DNA of 64,000 bases from Hippasteria phrygiana (GCA_037893225.1 JAZGUH010000276.1:620001-684000), one strand, 5' to 3'; positions 1-11,649 are shown, counted from the first letter of the stretch. Notes: generated by a model not told the origin, from the sequence alone. Numbers and translations are program-made.

Positions 1-86
1 TGCCCTATGTTGGCGGTCTCCCAAATTGTCAGTATCTTTGTTCGAACAAAGATACTGACAATTTGGGAGACCGCCAACATAAGGCA
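1..86. repeat. Near-perfect palindrome at the window edge
   Basis: Positions 7-80 form a perfect 74-bp inverted repeat centred on TTCGAA at 43/44. With one mismatch (5/82) the symmetry runs to 1-86, where the window begins. The right arm ends inside the acceptor stem of the tRNA-like sequence. The unseen left flank may therefore carry an inverted copy of it, giving a head-to-head pair. A fold-back assembly or library artefact is an alternative. Confidence 0.9.
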
Positions 87-155
87 AGATAGCTCAGTTG
101 GTGGAGTGCCGGTACGGTAGCCTGGAGGTCGCAGGTTCGAATCCCGCTCGTGCCA
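83..155 (+). tRNA. tRNA-like sequence (tRNA pseudogene or SINE head)
   Basis: The 73-nt stretch folds as a cloverleaf. The acceptor arms GGCAAGA and TCGTGCC have one mismatch, followed by discriminator A. The D stem GCTC pairs with GAGT around a loop AGTTGGTG. The anticodon stem is 109-113/121-125 with one wobble and one mismatch. The T stem GCAGG/CCCGC has one mismatch around TTCGAAT. Internal pol III boxes are visible: the A box near TAGCTCAGTTGG and the B box GGTTCGAATCC. The anticodon position reads GGT (threonine), but position 33 is C rather than the usual T. The mismatches argue for a degenerate gene or a tRNA-derived SINE. No clear pol III T-run follows directly. Confidence 0.45.
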
Positions 156-654
156 GTTTCTTTGTTCACTTTGAAAATGTAATTAATATTGTTACTTTAT
201 TTGACCATACAAACAAACAACAATATAATTTTAATCAAATAATAAATAAGAATAGTGTAAGCAAGAGAAAAAGATATGAGATAAACCAAGAGCTTTGAAA
301 TACCAGATGAGCAATATTCGATACAATGTAAGATATATCAGATATGATATAAGGATATATAATAATATATATACAAAATAAGACAGATCTACAAAATAAG
401 AGATATAAAATAAGACATCTACAAAATAAGAGATACAACATGAGATATGATATGAGTTAAGAGATGTAATAAGAGATGAGTTACAAGATAAGACATGACA
501 AAAAATAAATGATACACAAGAGATGTGTGAGTTGGGACCTATGAAACTAAAATTAACCATTGTTACATGCAGGTATGTCGGCAGGTAGATAATAGACCAG
601 AATAATAACACTTAAAAGGATCAAAAGTGAGTGAAAAATAGATGGCCATGGTTG
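156..654. other. AT-rich DNA with degenerate AGATA/ACAAAATAAGA repeats
   Basis: No gene is seen. Between about 270 and 520 the sequence is a purine-rich, loosely repetitive tract with recurring agata and acaaaataaga motifs; a ~33-bp unit is partly duplicated near 385-445. Long open frames here follow from this composition and are not treated as genes. Confidence 0.6.
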
Positions 655-902
655 TAATGTTTAGTTAGACATGAACAAATGAGCGAACAGCACACTTATA
701 ATAATTTGTAATGAATGCTAAAGGCAATAATGTACAATTTACATGTGTAAAATGTAGCTCTATGTGCAGTAGTATGTTTTATCAAAATGTGTTATCAAAG
801 TCACATGCATTGTAAAAAATCACAAGAATATTTCTCTGACAAAAAAATAGATAATGGTTATACTAATGTTGTACATGTACTTTCACTATCAGTAATTGTG
901 GT
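655..902. repeat. Truncated spacer copy (spacer 0)
   Basis: This is homologous to the 3' half of the other spacers (TAGACATGAACAAATGAG, then AATAATTTGTAATGAATGC), but it lacks the part beginning GGTTGGTATG and an internal block. It marks the left edge of the satellite domain. Confidence 0.75.
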
Positions 903-1656
903 ATCACTATCACCCCTTGCCTCCCCTGTTCAGCTGAGATATCTGCATAAACACTGTCAGTCAGCTGTGTTACATGGGGTTTGTCAGCACTAGCACTCCT
1001 TGCCTGCCCTGTTCAGCTGAGATGTCTCCATAACCACTGTTAGTCAGCTGTGTTACCTTGGGCTTGTCGGCACTACCAGCCTTTGCCTGCCCTGTTCAGC
1101 TGAGATGTCTGCATAACCACTGTTAGTAAGCTGTGCTGCATGGGGCTTGTCGACACTACCACCCCTTGCCTCCCGTGTTCTGCTGAGATGTCTGCATAAC
1201 CACTGTCAGTCAGCTGTGTTACCTGGGGCTTGTCAGCACTAGCACCCCTTGCCTGCCCTGTTCAGCTGAGATGTCTGCATAACCACTGTCAGTCAGCTGT
1301 GTTACCTTGGGCTTGTCAGCACTACCAGCCTTTGCCTGCCCTGTTCAGCTGAGATGTCTGCATAACCACTGTTAGTAAGCTATGCTGCATGGGGCTTGTC
1401 GACACTACCACCCCTTGCCTCCCGTGTTCTGCTGAGATGTCTGCATAACCACTGTCAGTCAGCTGTGTTATCTTGGGCTTGTCAGCACTACCAGCCTTTG
1501 CCTGCCCTGTTCAGCTGAGATGTCTGCATAACCACTGTTAGTAAGCTATGCTGCATGGGGCTTGTCGACACTACCACCCCTTGCCTCCCGTGTTCTGCTG
1601 AGATGTCTGCATAACCACTGTCAGTCAGCTGTGCTACCTGGGGCTTGTCAAGCAGC
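903..1656. repeat. 83-bp minisatellite array 1 (~9 units)
   Basis: Tandem units with a local higher-order pattern: a block of about 250 bp (three monomers, one reading GTTAGTAAGCT(G/A)TGCTGCATGG) recurs, so this array expanded in multi-monomer steps. It ends with GTGCTACCTGGGG. Confidence 0.85.
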
Positions 1657-2212
1657 CTAAGGTTGGTATGTACCTTTGGTTTTATCACTAGTATTTTCTT
1701 CTTTGCTACCTGTTTCAACTAAGAAGTTTTAAACACTAATATAGTATTATCATGATGATTAATATGAAGTACAGTACATCAATATGACATTTTTGTTCTC
1801 TTGAATTTCCCCACTAAAATAGTTGTTGAAGTCATGCTTGAAATAAAAACGTGTTATTGTTTTGTTAGACATGAACAAATGAGTGAACAGCACACTCATA
1901 ATAATTTGTAATGAATGCTAAAATTACAGATTTTAAGAAGATGCTTAGTTTCAAGACAATAATGTACAATGTACATGTCTAAAATGTAGGTCTATGTGCA
2001 GCAGTATTTTTATCAAAATGTGTTATCAAAATCACATATACAAAATGTATTGTGATATATCAGAAGGATATTTCTGTGACAAAAAAATAGATAATGGTGA
2101 TACTAATGTAGTACATGTACTGTTACTATTAGCAATTGTGCTATGTGTGTACTTGGGGCTTATCACTATCACCTCTTGCCTCCCCTGTTCAGATGAGATG
2201 TTTGCATAGTCA
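1657..2212. repeat. Satellite spacer 1
   Basis: About 556 bp, starting GGTTGGTATGTACCTTTGG and ending at the shortened first monomer. Nearly identical to the spacers at 3642, 5637, 6814 and 7904. No gene. Confidence 0.85.
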
Positions 2213-3641
2213 GCTGTGTTACCTGGGGCTTGTCAGCACTACCTCCCCTTGCCTGCACTGTTCAGCTGAGATGTCTGCATAACCACTGTCAGTCAGCTGT
2301 GTTACCTGGGGCTTGTCAGCACTACCTCTCCTTGCCTGCACTGTTCAGCTGAGATGTCTGCATAACCACTGTCAGTCAGCTGTGTTACCTGGGACTTTTC
2401 AGCGCTACCACCCCTTGTCTGTGCTGTTCAGCAGAGATGTCTGCATAACTACTGTCGGTCAGCTGTGTTACCTGGGACTTGTCAGCACTACCACCCCTTG
2501 TCTGTGCTGTTCAGCAGAGATGTCTGCATAACTACTGTCGGTCAGCTGTGTTACCTGGGACTTGTCAGTACTACCACCCCTTGCCTGCGCTATTCAGCTG
2601 AGATGTCTGCATAACCACTGTCAGTCAGCTGTGTTACCCGAGACTTTTCAGCAATACCACCCCTTGTCTGCCCTGTTCAGCGGAGATGTCTGCATAACCA
2701 CTGTCAGTCAGCTGTGTTACCTGGGACTTTTCAGCACTACCATCCCTTGTCTGCGCTGTTCAGCAGAGATGTCTGCATAACCACTGTCAGTCAGCTGTGT
2801 TACCTGGGACTTGTCAGCACTACCACCCGTTGCCTGCGCTGTTCAACAGAGATGTCTGCATAACCACTGTCAGTCAGCTGTGTTACCTGGCACTTGTCAG
2901 TACTACCACCCCTTGCCTGCGCTATTCAGCGGAGATGTCTGCATAACCACTGTCAGTCAGCTGTGTTACCTGGGACTTGTCAGCACTACCACCCCTTGTC
3001 TGCGCTGTTCAGCAGAGATGTCTGCATAACCACTGTCGGTCAGCTGTGTTACCTGGGACTTGTCAGTACTACCACCCCTTGTCTGCCCTGTTCAGCGGAG
3101 ATGTCTGCATAACCACTGTCAGTCAGCTGTGTTACCTGGGACTTTTCAGCAATACCACCCCTTGTCTGCCCTGTTCAGCGGAGATGTCTACATAACCACT
3201 GTCAGTCAGCTGTGTTACCTGGGGCTGGTCAGCACTACCTCCCCTTCCCTGCACTGTTCAGGCGAGATGTCTGCATAACCACTGTCAGTCAGCTGTGTTA
3301 CCTGGGGCTGGTCAGCACTACCTCCCCTTCCCTGCACTGTTCAGCTGAGATGTCTGCATAACCACTGTCAGTCAGCTGTGTTACCTTGAACTTGTCAACA
3401 CTACCACCCCTTGTCTGCACTGTTCAGCGGAGATGTCTGCATAACCCCGTCAGTCAGCTGTGTTACCTGGGACTTGTCAGTACTACCACCCCTTGCCTGC
3501 GCTATTCAGCGGAGATGTCTGCATAACCACTGTCAGTCAGCTGTGTTACCTGGGGCTTGTCAGCACTAGCACCCCTTGCCTGCCCTGTTCAGCTGAGATG
3601 TCTGCATAACCACTGTCGGTCAGCTGTGCTACCTGGGGCTT
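2213..3641. repeat. 83-bp minisatellite array 2 (~17 units)
   Basis: Array with variant monomers CTGAGATG, CAGAGATG and CGGAGATG interspersed. It closes with the GTGCTACC terminal unit near 3625. Confidence 0.85.
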
Positions 3642-4202
3642 GTCAAGCAGCCTAAGGTTGGTATGTACCTTTGGTTTTATCACTAGTATTTTCTTCTTTG
3701 CTACCTGTTTCAACTAAGAAGTTTTAAACACTAATATAGTATTATCATGATGATTAATATGAAGTACAGTACATCAATATGACATTTTTGTTCTCTTGAA
3801 TTTCCCCACTAAAATAGTTGTTGAAGTCATGCTTGAAATAAAAAAGTGTTATTGTTTAGTTGGACATGAACAAATGAGTGAACAGCACACTTATAATAAT
3901 TTGTAATGAATGCTAAAATTACAGATTTTAAGAAGATGCTGAGTTTCAAGACAATAATGTATAATGTACATGTCTCAAATGTAGGTCTATGTGCAGCAGT
4001 ATTTTTATCAAAATGTATTATCAAAATATATACAAAATGTATTGTGATATATCAGAAGGATATTTCTGTGACAAAAAATAGATAATGGTGATACTAATGT
4101 AGTACAATGTACTGTTACTATCAGCAATTGTGCTATGTGTGTACTTGGGGCTTATCACTATCACCTCTTGCCTCCCCTGTTCAGATGAGATGTTTGCATA
4201 GT
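3642..4202. repeat. Satellite spacer 2
   Basis: Spacer copy of about 560 bp with small indels relative to spacer 1. No gene. Confidence 0.85.
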
Positions 4203-5636
4203 CAGCTGTGTTACCTGGGGCTTGTCAGCACTACCACCCTTTGCCTGCACTGTTCAGCAGAGATGTCTGCATAACCACTGTCAGTCAGCTGTGTTACCTG
4301 GGGCTTTTCAGCACTACCACCCTTTGCCTGCGCTATTCAGCGGAGATGTCTGCATAACCACTGTCAGTCAGCTGTGTTACCTGGGACTTGTCAGTACTAC
4401 CACCCCTTGCCTGCACTGTTCAGCAGAGATGTCTGCATAACCACTGTCAGTCAGCTGTGTTACCTGGGACTTGTCAGCACTACCACCCTTTGCCTGCACT
4501 GTTCAGCAGAGATGTCTGCATAACCACTGTCAGTCAGCTGTGTTACCTGGGGCTTTTCAGCACTACCACCCCTTGCCTGCGCTATTCAGCGGAGATGTCT
4601 GCATAACCACTGTTAGTCAGCTGTGTTACCTGGGGCTTTTCAGCACTACCACCCCTTGCCTGCGCTATTCAGCGGAGATGTCTGCATAACCACTGTCAGT
4701 CAGCTGTGTTACCTGGGACTTTTCAGCGCTACCACCCCTTGTCTGTGCTGTTCAGCAGAGATGTCTGCATAACTACTGTCGGTCAGCTGTGTTACCTGGG
4801 ACTTGTCAGCACTACCACCCCTTGTCTGCGCTATTCAGCGGAGATGTCTGCATAACCACTGTCAGTCAGCTGTGTTACCTGGGACTTTTCAGCACTACCA
4901 CCCCTTGTCTGCGCTGTTCAGCTGAGATGTCTGCATAACCACTGTCAGTCAGCTGTGTTACCTGGGACTTTTCAGCAATACCACCCCTTGTCTGCCCTGT
5001 TCAGCTGAGATGTCTGCATAACCACTGTCAGTCAGCTGTGTTACCTGGGACTTTTCAGCAATACCACCCCTTGTCTGCCCTGTTCAGCGGAGATGTCTGC
5101 ATAACCACTGTCAGTCAGCTGTGTTACCTGGGACTTTTCAGCAATACCACCCCTTGTCTGCCCTGTTCAGCTGAGATGTCTGCATAACCACTGTCAGTCA
5201 GCTGTGTTACCTGGGACTTTTCAGCAATACCACCCCTTGTCTGCCCTGTTCAGCGGAGATGTCTGCATAACCACTGTCAGTCAGCTGTGTTACCTGGGAC
5301 TTGTCAGCACTACCAGCCTTTGCCTGCCCTATTCAGCGGAGATGTCTGCATAACCACTGTCAGTCAGCTGTGTTACCTGGGACTTGTCAGCACTACCAGC
5401 CTTTGCCTGCCCTATTTAGCTGAGATGTCTGCATAACCACTGTCAGTCAGCTGTGTTACCTGGGGCTTGTCAACACTACCACCCCTTGTCTGCACTGTTC
5501 AGCGGAGATGTCTGCATAACCCTGTCAGTCAGCTGTGTTACCTGGGACTTGTCAGTACTACCACCCCTTGCCTGCCCTGTTCAGCTGAGATGTCTGCATA
5601 ACCACTGTCGGTCAGCTGTGCTACCTGGGGCTTGTC
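4203..5636. repeat. 83-bp minisatellite array 3 (~17 units)
   Basis: Longest array together with array 2. Between about 4950 and 5280 alternating CTGAGATG and CGGAGATG monomers give a 166-bp dimer periodicity. Confidence 0.85.
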
Positions 5637-6198
5637 AAGCAGCCCAAGGTTGGTATGTACCTTTGGTTTTATCACTAGTATTTTCTTCTTTGCTACCTGT
5701 TTCAACTAAGAAGTTTTAAACACTAATATAGTATTATCATGATGATTAATATGAAGTACAGTACATCAATATGACATTTTCGTTCCGTTGAATTTCCCCA
5801 CCAAAATAGTTGTTGAAGTCATGCCTAAAATAGAGAAGTGTTATTGTTTAGTTGGACATGAACAAATGAGTGAACAGCACACTTATAATAATTTGTAATG
5901 AATGCTAAAATTACAGATTTTAAGAAGATGCTTAGTTTCAAGACAATAATGTACAATGTACATGTGTAAAATGTAGGTCTATGTGTAGTAGTCTTTTTAT
6001 CAAAATGTGTTATCAAAGTCACATGTACAAAATGTATTGTGATATATCAGCAGGATATTTGTGTGACAAAAAAATAGATAATGGTGATACTAATGTAGTA
6101 CATGTACTGTCACTATCAGCAATTGTGCTATGTGTGTACTTGGGGCTTATCACTATCACCTCTTGCCTCCCCTGTTCAGATGAGATGTTTGCATAGTC
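5637..6198. repeat. Satellite spacer 3
   Basis: Spacer copy of about 562 bp. It shares a CATTTTCGTTCCGTTGAA variant with spacers 4 and 5, so these three form a younger subgroup. No gene. Confidence 0.85.
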
Positions 6199-6813
6199 AG
6201 CTGTGTTACCTGGGGCTTGTCAGCACTACCTCCCCTTGCCTGCACTGTTCAGCTGAGATGTCTGCATAACCACTGTCAGTCAGCTGTGTTACCTGGGGCT
6301 TGTCAGCACTACCTCCCCTTGCCTGCACCGTTCAGCTGAGATGTCTGCATAACCACTGTCAGTCAGCTGTGTTACCTGGGACTTTTCAGCAATACCACCC
6401 CTTGTCTGCCCTGTTCAGCTGAGATGTCTGCATAACCACTGTCAGTCAGCTGTGTTACCTGGGACTTTTCAGCACTACCACCCCTTGTCTGCCCTGTTCA
6501 GCGGAGATGTCTGCATAACCACTGTCAGTCAGCTGTGTTACCTGGGACTTGTCAGTACTACCACCCCTTGCCTGCCCTATTTAGCTGAGATGTCTGCATA
6601 ACCTTGTCAGACTGTCAGTCAGCTGTGTTACCTGGGGCTTGTCAGCACTACCTCCCCTTCCCTGCACTGTTCAGCTGAGATGTCTGCATAACCACTGTCA
6701 GTCAGCTGTGTTACCTGGGACTTTTCAGCACTACCACCCCTTGTCTGCCCTGTTCAGCGGAGATGTCTGCATAACCACTGTCAGTCAGCTGTGCTACCTG
6801 GGGCTTGTTAGGC
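6199..6813. repeat. 83-bp minisatellite array 4 (~7.5 units)
   Basis: Short array with one disrupted unit near 6600-6615, where a partial monomer is joined (GCATAACCTTGTCAGACTG). Its terminal unit is followed by TTAGGCAGATTAAGG, shared only with array 5. Confidence 0.85.
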
Positions 6814-7376
6814 AGATTAAGGTTGGTATGTACCTTTGGTTTTATCACTAGTAATTTTTTTCTTTGCTACCTGTTTCAACTAATATCTCAGTTTTGAACA
6901 CTAATATAGTATTATCATGATGATTAATATGAAGTACAGTACATCAATATGACATTTTCGTTCCGTTGAATTTCCCCACCAAAATAGTTGTTGAAGTCAT
7001 GCCCAAAATAGAGAAGTGTTATTGTTTAGTTGGACATGAACAAATGAGTGAACAGCACACTTATAATAATTTGTAATGAATGCTAAAATTACAGATTTTA
7101 AGAAGATGCTTAGTTTCAAGACAATAATGTACAATGTACATGTGTAAAATGTAGGTCTATGTGTAGTAGTCTTTTTATCAAAATGTGTTATCAAAGTCAC
7201 ATGTACAAAATGTATTGTGATATATCAGCAGGATATTTGTGTGACAAAAAAATAGATAATGGTGATACTAATGTAGTACATGTACTGTCACTATTAGCAA
7301 TTGTGCTATGTGTGTACTTGGGGCTTATCATTATCACCTCTTGCCTCCTCTGTTCAGATGAGATGTCTGCATAGTC
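6814..7376. repeat. Satellite spacer 4
   Basis: Spacer copy of about 563 bp, nearly identical to spacer 5, including a CTAATATCTCAGTT variant. No gene. Confidence 0.85.
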
Positions 7377-7903
7377 AGCTGTGTTACCTAGGACTTGTCA
7401 GCACTACCACCCTTTGCCTGCCCTATTTAGCTGAGATGTCTGCATAACCACTGTCAGTCAGCTGTGTTACCTGGGGCTTGTCAGCACTACCACCCCTTGT
7501 CTGCCCTGTTCAGCTGAGATGTCTGCATAACCACTGTCAGTCAGCTGTGTTACCTGGGGCTTGTCAGCACTACCTCTCCTTCCCTGCACTGTTCAGCTGA
7601 GATGTCTGCATAACCACTGTCAGTCAGCTGTGTTACCTGGGGCTTGTCAGCACTACCTCCCCTTCCCTGCACTGTTCAGCTGAGATGTCTGCATAACCAC
7701 TGTCAGTCAGCTGTGCTACCTGGGGTTTGTCAGCACTACCACCCTTTGCCTGCCCTATTTAGCTGAGATGTCTGCATAACCACTGTCAGTCAGCTGTGTT
7801 ACCTGGGGCTTGTCAGCACTACCTCCCCTTCCCTGCACTGTTCAGCTGAGATGTCTGCATAACCACTGTCAGTCAGCTGTGCTACCTGGGGCTTGTTAGG
7901 CAG
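7377..7903. repeat. 83-bp minisatellite array 5 (~6.4 units)
   Basis: Short array ending in GTGCTACC plus TTAGGCAGATTAAGG like array 4, indicating that an array plus spacer was duplicated as a block. Confidence 0.85.
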
Positions 7904-8458
7904 ATTAAGGTTGGTATGTACCTTTGGTTTTATCACTAATAATTTTTTTCTTTGCTACCTGTTTCAACTAATATCTCAGTTCTGAACACTAATATAGTAT
8001 TATCATGATGATTAATATGAAGTACAGTACATCAATATGACATTTTCGTTCCGTTGAATTTCCCCACCAAAATAGTTGTTGAAGTCATGCTTAAAATAGT
8101 GTTATTGTTTAGTTGGACATGAATCAATGAGTGAACAGCACACTCATAATAATTTGTAATGAATGCTAAAATTACAGATTTTAAGAAGATGCTTAGTTTC
8201 AAGACAATAATGTACAATGTACATGTGTAAAATGTAGGTCTATGTGCAGTAGTATTTTTGATCAAAATGTGTTATCAAAGTCACATGTACAAAATGTATT
8301 GTGATATATCAGAAGGATATTTCTGTGACAAAAAAAATAGATAATGGTGATACTAATGTAGTACATGTACTGTCACTATCAGCAATTGTGCTATGTGTGT
8401 ACTTGGGGCTTATCACTATCACCTCTTGCCTCCCCTGTTCAGATGAGATGTCTGCATA
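7904..8458. repeat. Satellite spacer 5
   Basis: Spacer copy of about 555 bp. No gene. Confidence 0.85.
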
Positions 8459-9065
8459 GTCAGCTGTGTTACCTGGGACTTGTCAGTACTACTACCCTTG
8501 TCTGCCCTGTTCAGCTGAGATGTCTGCATAACCACTGTCAGTCAGCTGTGTTGCCTGGGACTTTTCAGCACTACCACCCCTTGTCTGCCCTATTCAGCTG
8601 AGATGTCTGCATAACCACTGTCAGTCAGCTGTGTTACCTGGGACTTGTCAGCACTACCACCCCTTGCCTGCGCTATTCAGCGGAGATGTCTGCATAACCA
8701 CTGTCAGTCAGCTGTGTTACCTGGGACTTTTCAGCACTACCACCCCTTGCCTGCGCTATTCAGCAGAGATGTCTGCATAACCACTGTCAGTCAGCTGTGT
8801 TACCTGGGACTTTTCAGCACTACCACCCCTTGCCTGCGCTGTTCAGCTGAGATGTCTGCATAACCACTGTCAGTCAGCTGTGTTACCTGGGACTTTTCAA
8901 CACTACCACCCCTTGCCTGTCCTGTTCAGCTGAGATGTCTACATAACCACTGTCAGTCAGCTGTGTTACCTGGGACTTTTCAGCACTACCACCCCTTTGC
9001 CTGTCCTGTTCAGCTGAGATGTCTGCATGAGCACTGCTACTCACTTGTTTAGCTCTGATATCTCC
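8459..9065. repeat. 83-bp minisatellite array 6 (~7 units) with decayed end
   Basis: The last one to two units (about 9005-9065) are strongly diverged (GCATGAGCACTGCTACTCAC), and the usual GTGCTACC terminal unit and spacer are missing. This is the right edge of the domain. Confidence 0.8.
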
Positions 9066-9806
9066 ATACACTGCCAGCCACCTGTATTCATTTTGAGCTC
9101 ATCCCTTGACCTTATCTTGCCAGTGATGTTTTTGTGCAGTTTCTCATCACCCATATCAAAGTGAAATACGGAATTGAAATAGAGAATGACGTCCAAAATA
9201 TGAATTGTAATTAACAATTTGACAGGCACCTGGTTTCCTAAGCTGCTATGGAATCCTTATTTTCTCATGTGAATTTTTATAACAATTATGTATTCAATGT
9301 AATATTCAACAGAGATGTACTAACATTGTGCAAATTTTCGCTGCATCAGTGCTACATTTCAGTATGCTTGAAAAATTTCATTGAGCGTAGTTTGGCCATG
9401 CCCTGTCTGTGTAGTGTAAGTTTTATAGATTTTTTATGCAAAGTGTGTGTCAGCACCAAATATTGTAATGTTTTTATATGTTTCAAGATAATGTGTCTGT
9501 GTTTTTTGGACTTGGCACTTCGAAAACAAATGTTCAAGTTTTATTGCTAAATTGTTAGTATTAGTTAAGTTATGAGCTCTCCAAACAACGTTCCACCAAA
9601 AAAACAACTGACGATACGTAACGGATTCAGTTAGTTTTAGGTATCAGAAGTAAAGAATTTTTGTATGACAAGAAAAAGAGCAGTGTAAAAGTTTTATTTT
9701 TTTTTAATTGGGGTGAAACTCCAAATGGATACAGCCAGTATATCTTAATACATATCCATATAGGACATGAAACCATTTTAGAGACCAAATATAATGTACA
9801 GTGCAG
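9066..9806. other. Single-copy AT-rich DNA, no gene recognised
   Basis: No repeat family from elsewhere in the window and no convincing exon. A 100-codon frame at 9248-9550 has no recognisable motif and the composition of AT-rich non-coding DNA. Confidence 0.5.
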
Positions 9807-10011
9807 TATTGTAGTCGAGACCATTTCAAGACCAGGCACAAATAACAAGCATAAATCATGACAAAGGAATGCTTTTGTTACGCTTCATTTGAATAGCTCA
9901 AGTCTTGGATTAAGACTGCTGGTCTTGCGCTGGGTCTTGTCCTGTTCTTGCAGGGTCTTGTGATAGTCTTGTGTGGTCTTGTGTGGTCTTGTGATGGTCT
10001 TGACTACAATA
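9807..10011. mobile_element. Small inverted-repeat element with internal GTCTTG repeats
   Basis: Arms TATTGTAGTCGAGACCAT (9807-9824) and ATGGTCTTGACTACAATA (9994-10011) are inverted complements with one difference. The right half of the interior is a degenerate minisatellite of GTCTTG-containing units (about 9899-10003). The arrangement is MITE- or foldback-like. No target duplication is evident. Confidence 0.5.
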
Positions 10012-10653
10012 CCGGTACAGTGTAGTAAGTGCTTCTCTTTTATCAAAAAATAGTTTTCTTCCTTAATTCGTTTGTAGGAGTAAATCGATTAAATAGACAT
10101 TTTCTGTCAGAAGCCTGGATATTACTGATGTTGTTTTTTGAAATAAAGTAATACAAAAGACTAGTGATCCAGACAAAGTCCTTTTCAATTTGGAATTTTG
10201 CAACTGTCCTCTTTTTTTGGGTATTGCCAGTCGTTGTACTACTGCTGTCAAATGCTTAGTTTATCATTGTAGCAATGGTAATTAGAGAGAACATAGCTTT
10301 TAGAACTTTCAAAGCATTATCTGTAAATTACAACGACGTTCCAGCAACTATTATGACACTTTAAAGCCTGTTTGTCATTTTTTATCTTTTCTACAATTTT
10401 TTTGTAATGTAAGTGATTTTGGATTAAACTTTTTGTAATTAACTTTTCAATTTGTTTCAAAACATACAGCTTGGTTTGATATTAAAGTTCAGTTGTTTCT
10501 GCTTAACTATACATGCTTCGATTATGATTACTTGGTGTTTCCTTGTTGGGCTGGTGTTTTTTTTGCAGACCCAACGTATTTTCTTTTCGGACATAATATA
10601 GACCACTTTCGCGTGTTGCATAGACTGTAATGTTGTGTATACCCAGCACGATA
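10012..10653. other. Single-copy DNA, nothing recognised
   Basis: AT-rich sequence without a convincing exon or repeat. Confidence 0.5.
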
Positions 10654-10845
10654 TGGGGCAGAGAGGTACCCCCGCCCCTTTTTGTCCCTATACCCTATGC
10701 ACTCTCCAGACTATTTTTACCTAACACACACCACCCCCCCCCCCCCCCCCCCCCCCCTAGACCTCTGAAAAGAATTCTTGAGATTCCGGGAACACAATGA
10801 CCAACACAAAAGAGGGGGGGGGGGGGGGGGGTTCCCTCTGCCCCA
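10654..10845. mobile_element. TA-flanked MITE-like element with poly-C and poly-G tracts
   Basis: Terminal inverted repeats begin TGGGGCAGAG (10654) and end CTCTGCCCCA (10845). The first 10 bp match perfectly and the next 10 imperfectly. TA dinucleotides at 10652-10653 and 10846-10847 would fit a Tc1/mariner-type target duplication. The interior holds a C24 run (10734-10757) and a G18 run (10814-10831), which could pair in single strands. No transposase. Confidence 0.55.
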
Positions 10846-11200
10846 TATAGTTCATCATATGATGTAGTGATACTACAAGCATGCAGTAGTTTTACTTGCT
10901 CCGCACGATATCAATTGTGGTCCACATGTGATTTCATTTACATTTCATGCTATCTGCTCAAACAGGTGAAAGGGGTCCATACCCCCGGACCAACACAGCA
11001 ATAAAATAAACCATAAACCTGTTCAAACCTGGTCCGTTTTAAGTAGTTCATTCTCGAACTAAAACAAAATAGCAAGAAGTCATTCACTTTGAACATTCGA
11101 TAATCAAGAAACACATCTACTATTACTATGCCATTTATGTCTGCATGTGTTTATATTCATTTGTATTCATGTTGCTGATCCTTGTAGTACTAACAGTGTC
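10846..11200. other. Single-copy DNA, nothing recognised
   Basis: No exon or repeat family identified. Confidence 0.45.
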
Positions 11201-11649
11201 TCTAATTTTACAATAGGTTGACTTTGAGCTTCATTAAATCTATCTGATGTTCAATTATGAAAACCTGAAATATCATACTTCTTAGGATATGGCGTTTCTG
11301 AAATGTGCGTTTTCTTATGTTTTCTGCTTGTAAATTGACACCTGATGACATCATTACATTTTTGCACATAGAGTGGGCATGTACCATGTGCCAAGTTTGA
11401 ATTTGATATTGCGTGTTGATGGGAAAAGGAGAGAAAAAGAAAAAAGAAAAATAATAATTCATAAAATAACAATCATTCAACAATATGATGAGGCTATTAT
11501 CGACACTTGCGGAGCCAAAGATGGAGATCAACAATATATGGGAAATGTACGGCTTGCTCCCAAATCAGCAAATTTTTATTGCATCACGTCCCATTCCATG
11601 ATCCATGCCCTCAACGCCCTCAACAGCCTCATGGAAAAAATAACCAAGA

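Larger units (their letters stand above)
655..9065. repeat. Satellite domain: 83-bp arrays alternating with ~560-bp spacer
   Basis: Six arrays of an 83-bp minisatellite alternate with a conserved spacer, forming a higher-order repeat of variable length. The monomer carries GTTCAGCTGAGATGTCTGC, ACTGTCAGTCAGCTGTG and a GCACTACCACCCCTTGCCTG-like segment. Almost every array ends in a diagnostic unit with GTGCTACC instead of GTGTTACC, then GGTTGGTATGTACC of the spacer. Arrays 2-6 begin with a shortened unit reading GCATAGTCAGCTG. Because 83 is not a multiple of three, frames rotate and no protein is encoded. I estimate about 65 monomers in total. Confidence 0.9.

Noticed and set aside
2213..5636. 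Many ~72-residue open frames (MSALPPLAC... type) across the 83-bp arrays
   Set aside because: Their 83-bp spacing and identical ends follow from the monomer, which shifts frame each copy. No start context, splice sites or independent codon constraint is seen.
3827..8265. Conserved minus-strand ~65-residue frame in each spacer
   Set aside because: Spacers are nearly identical as DNA, so the frame is conserved passively; indels alter both of its ends between copies.
9248..9550. 100-codon frame in single-copy DNA
   Set aside because: AT-rich composition, hydrophobic/Cys-rich by chance, no recognisable domain or splice sites.
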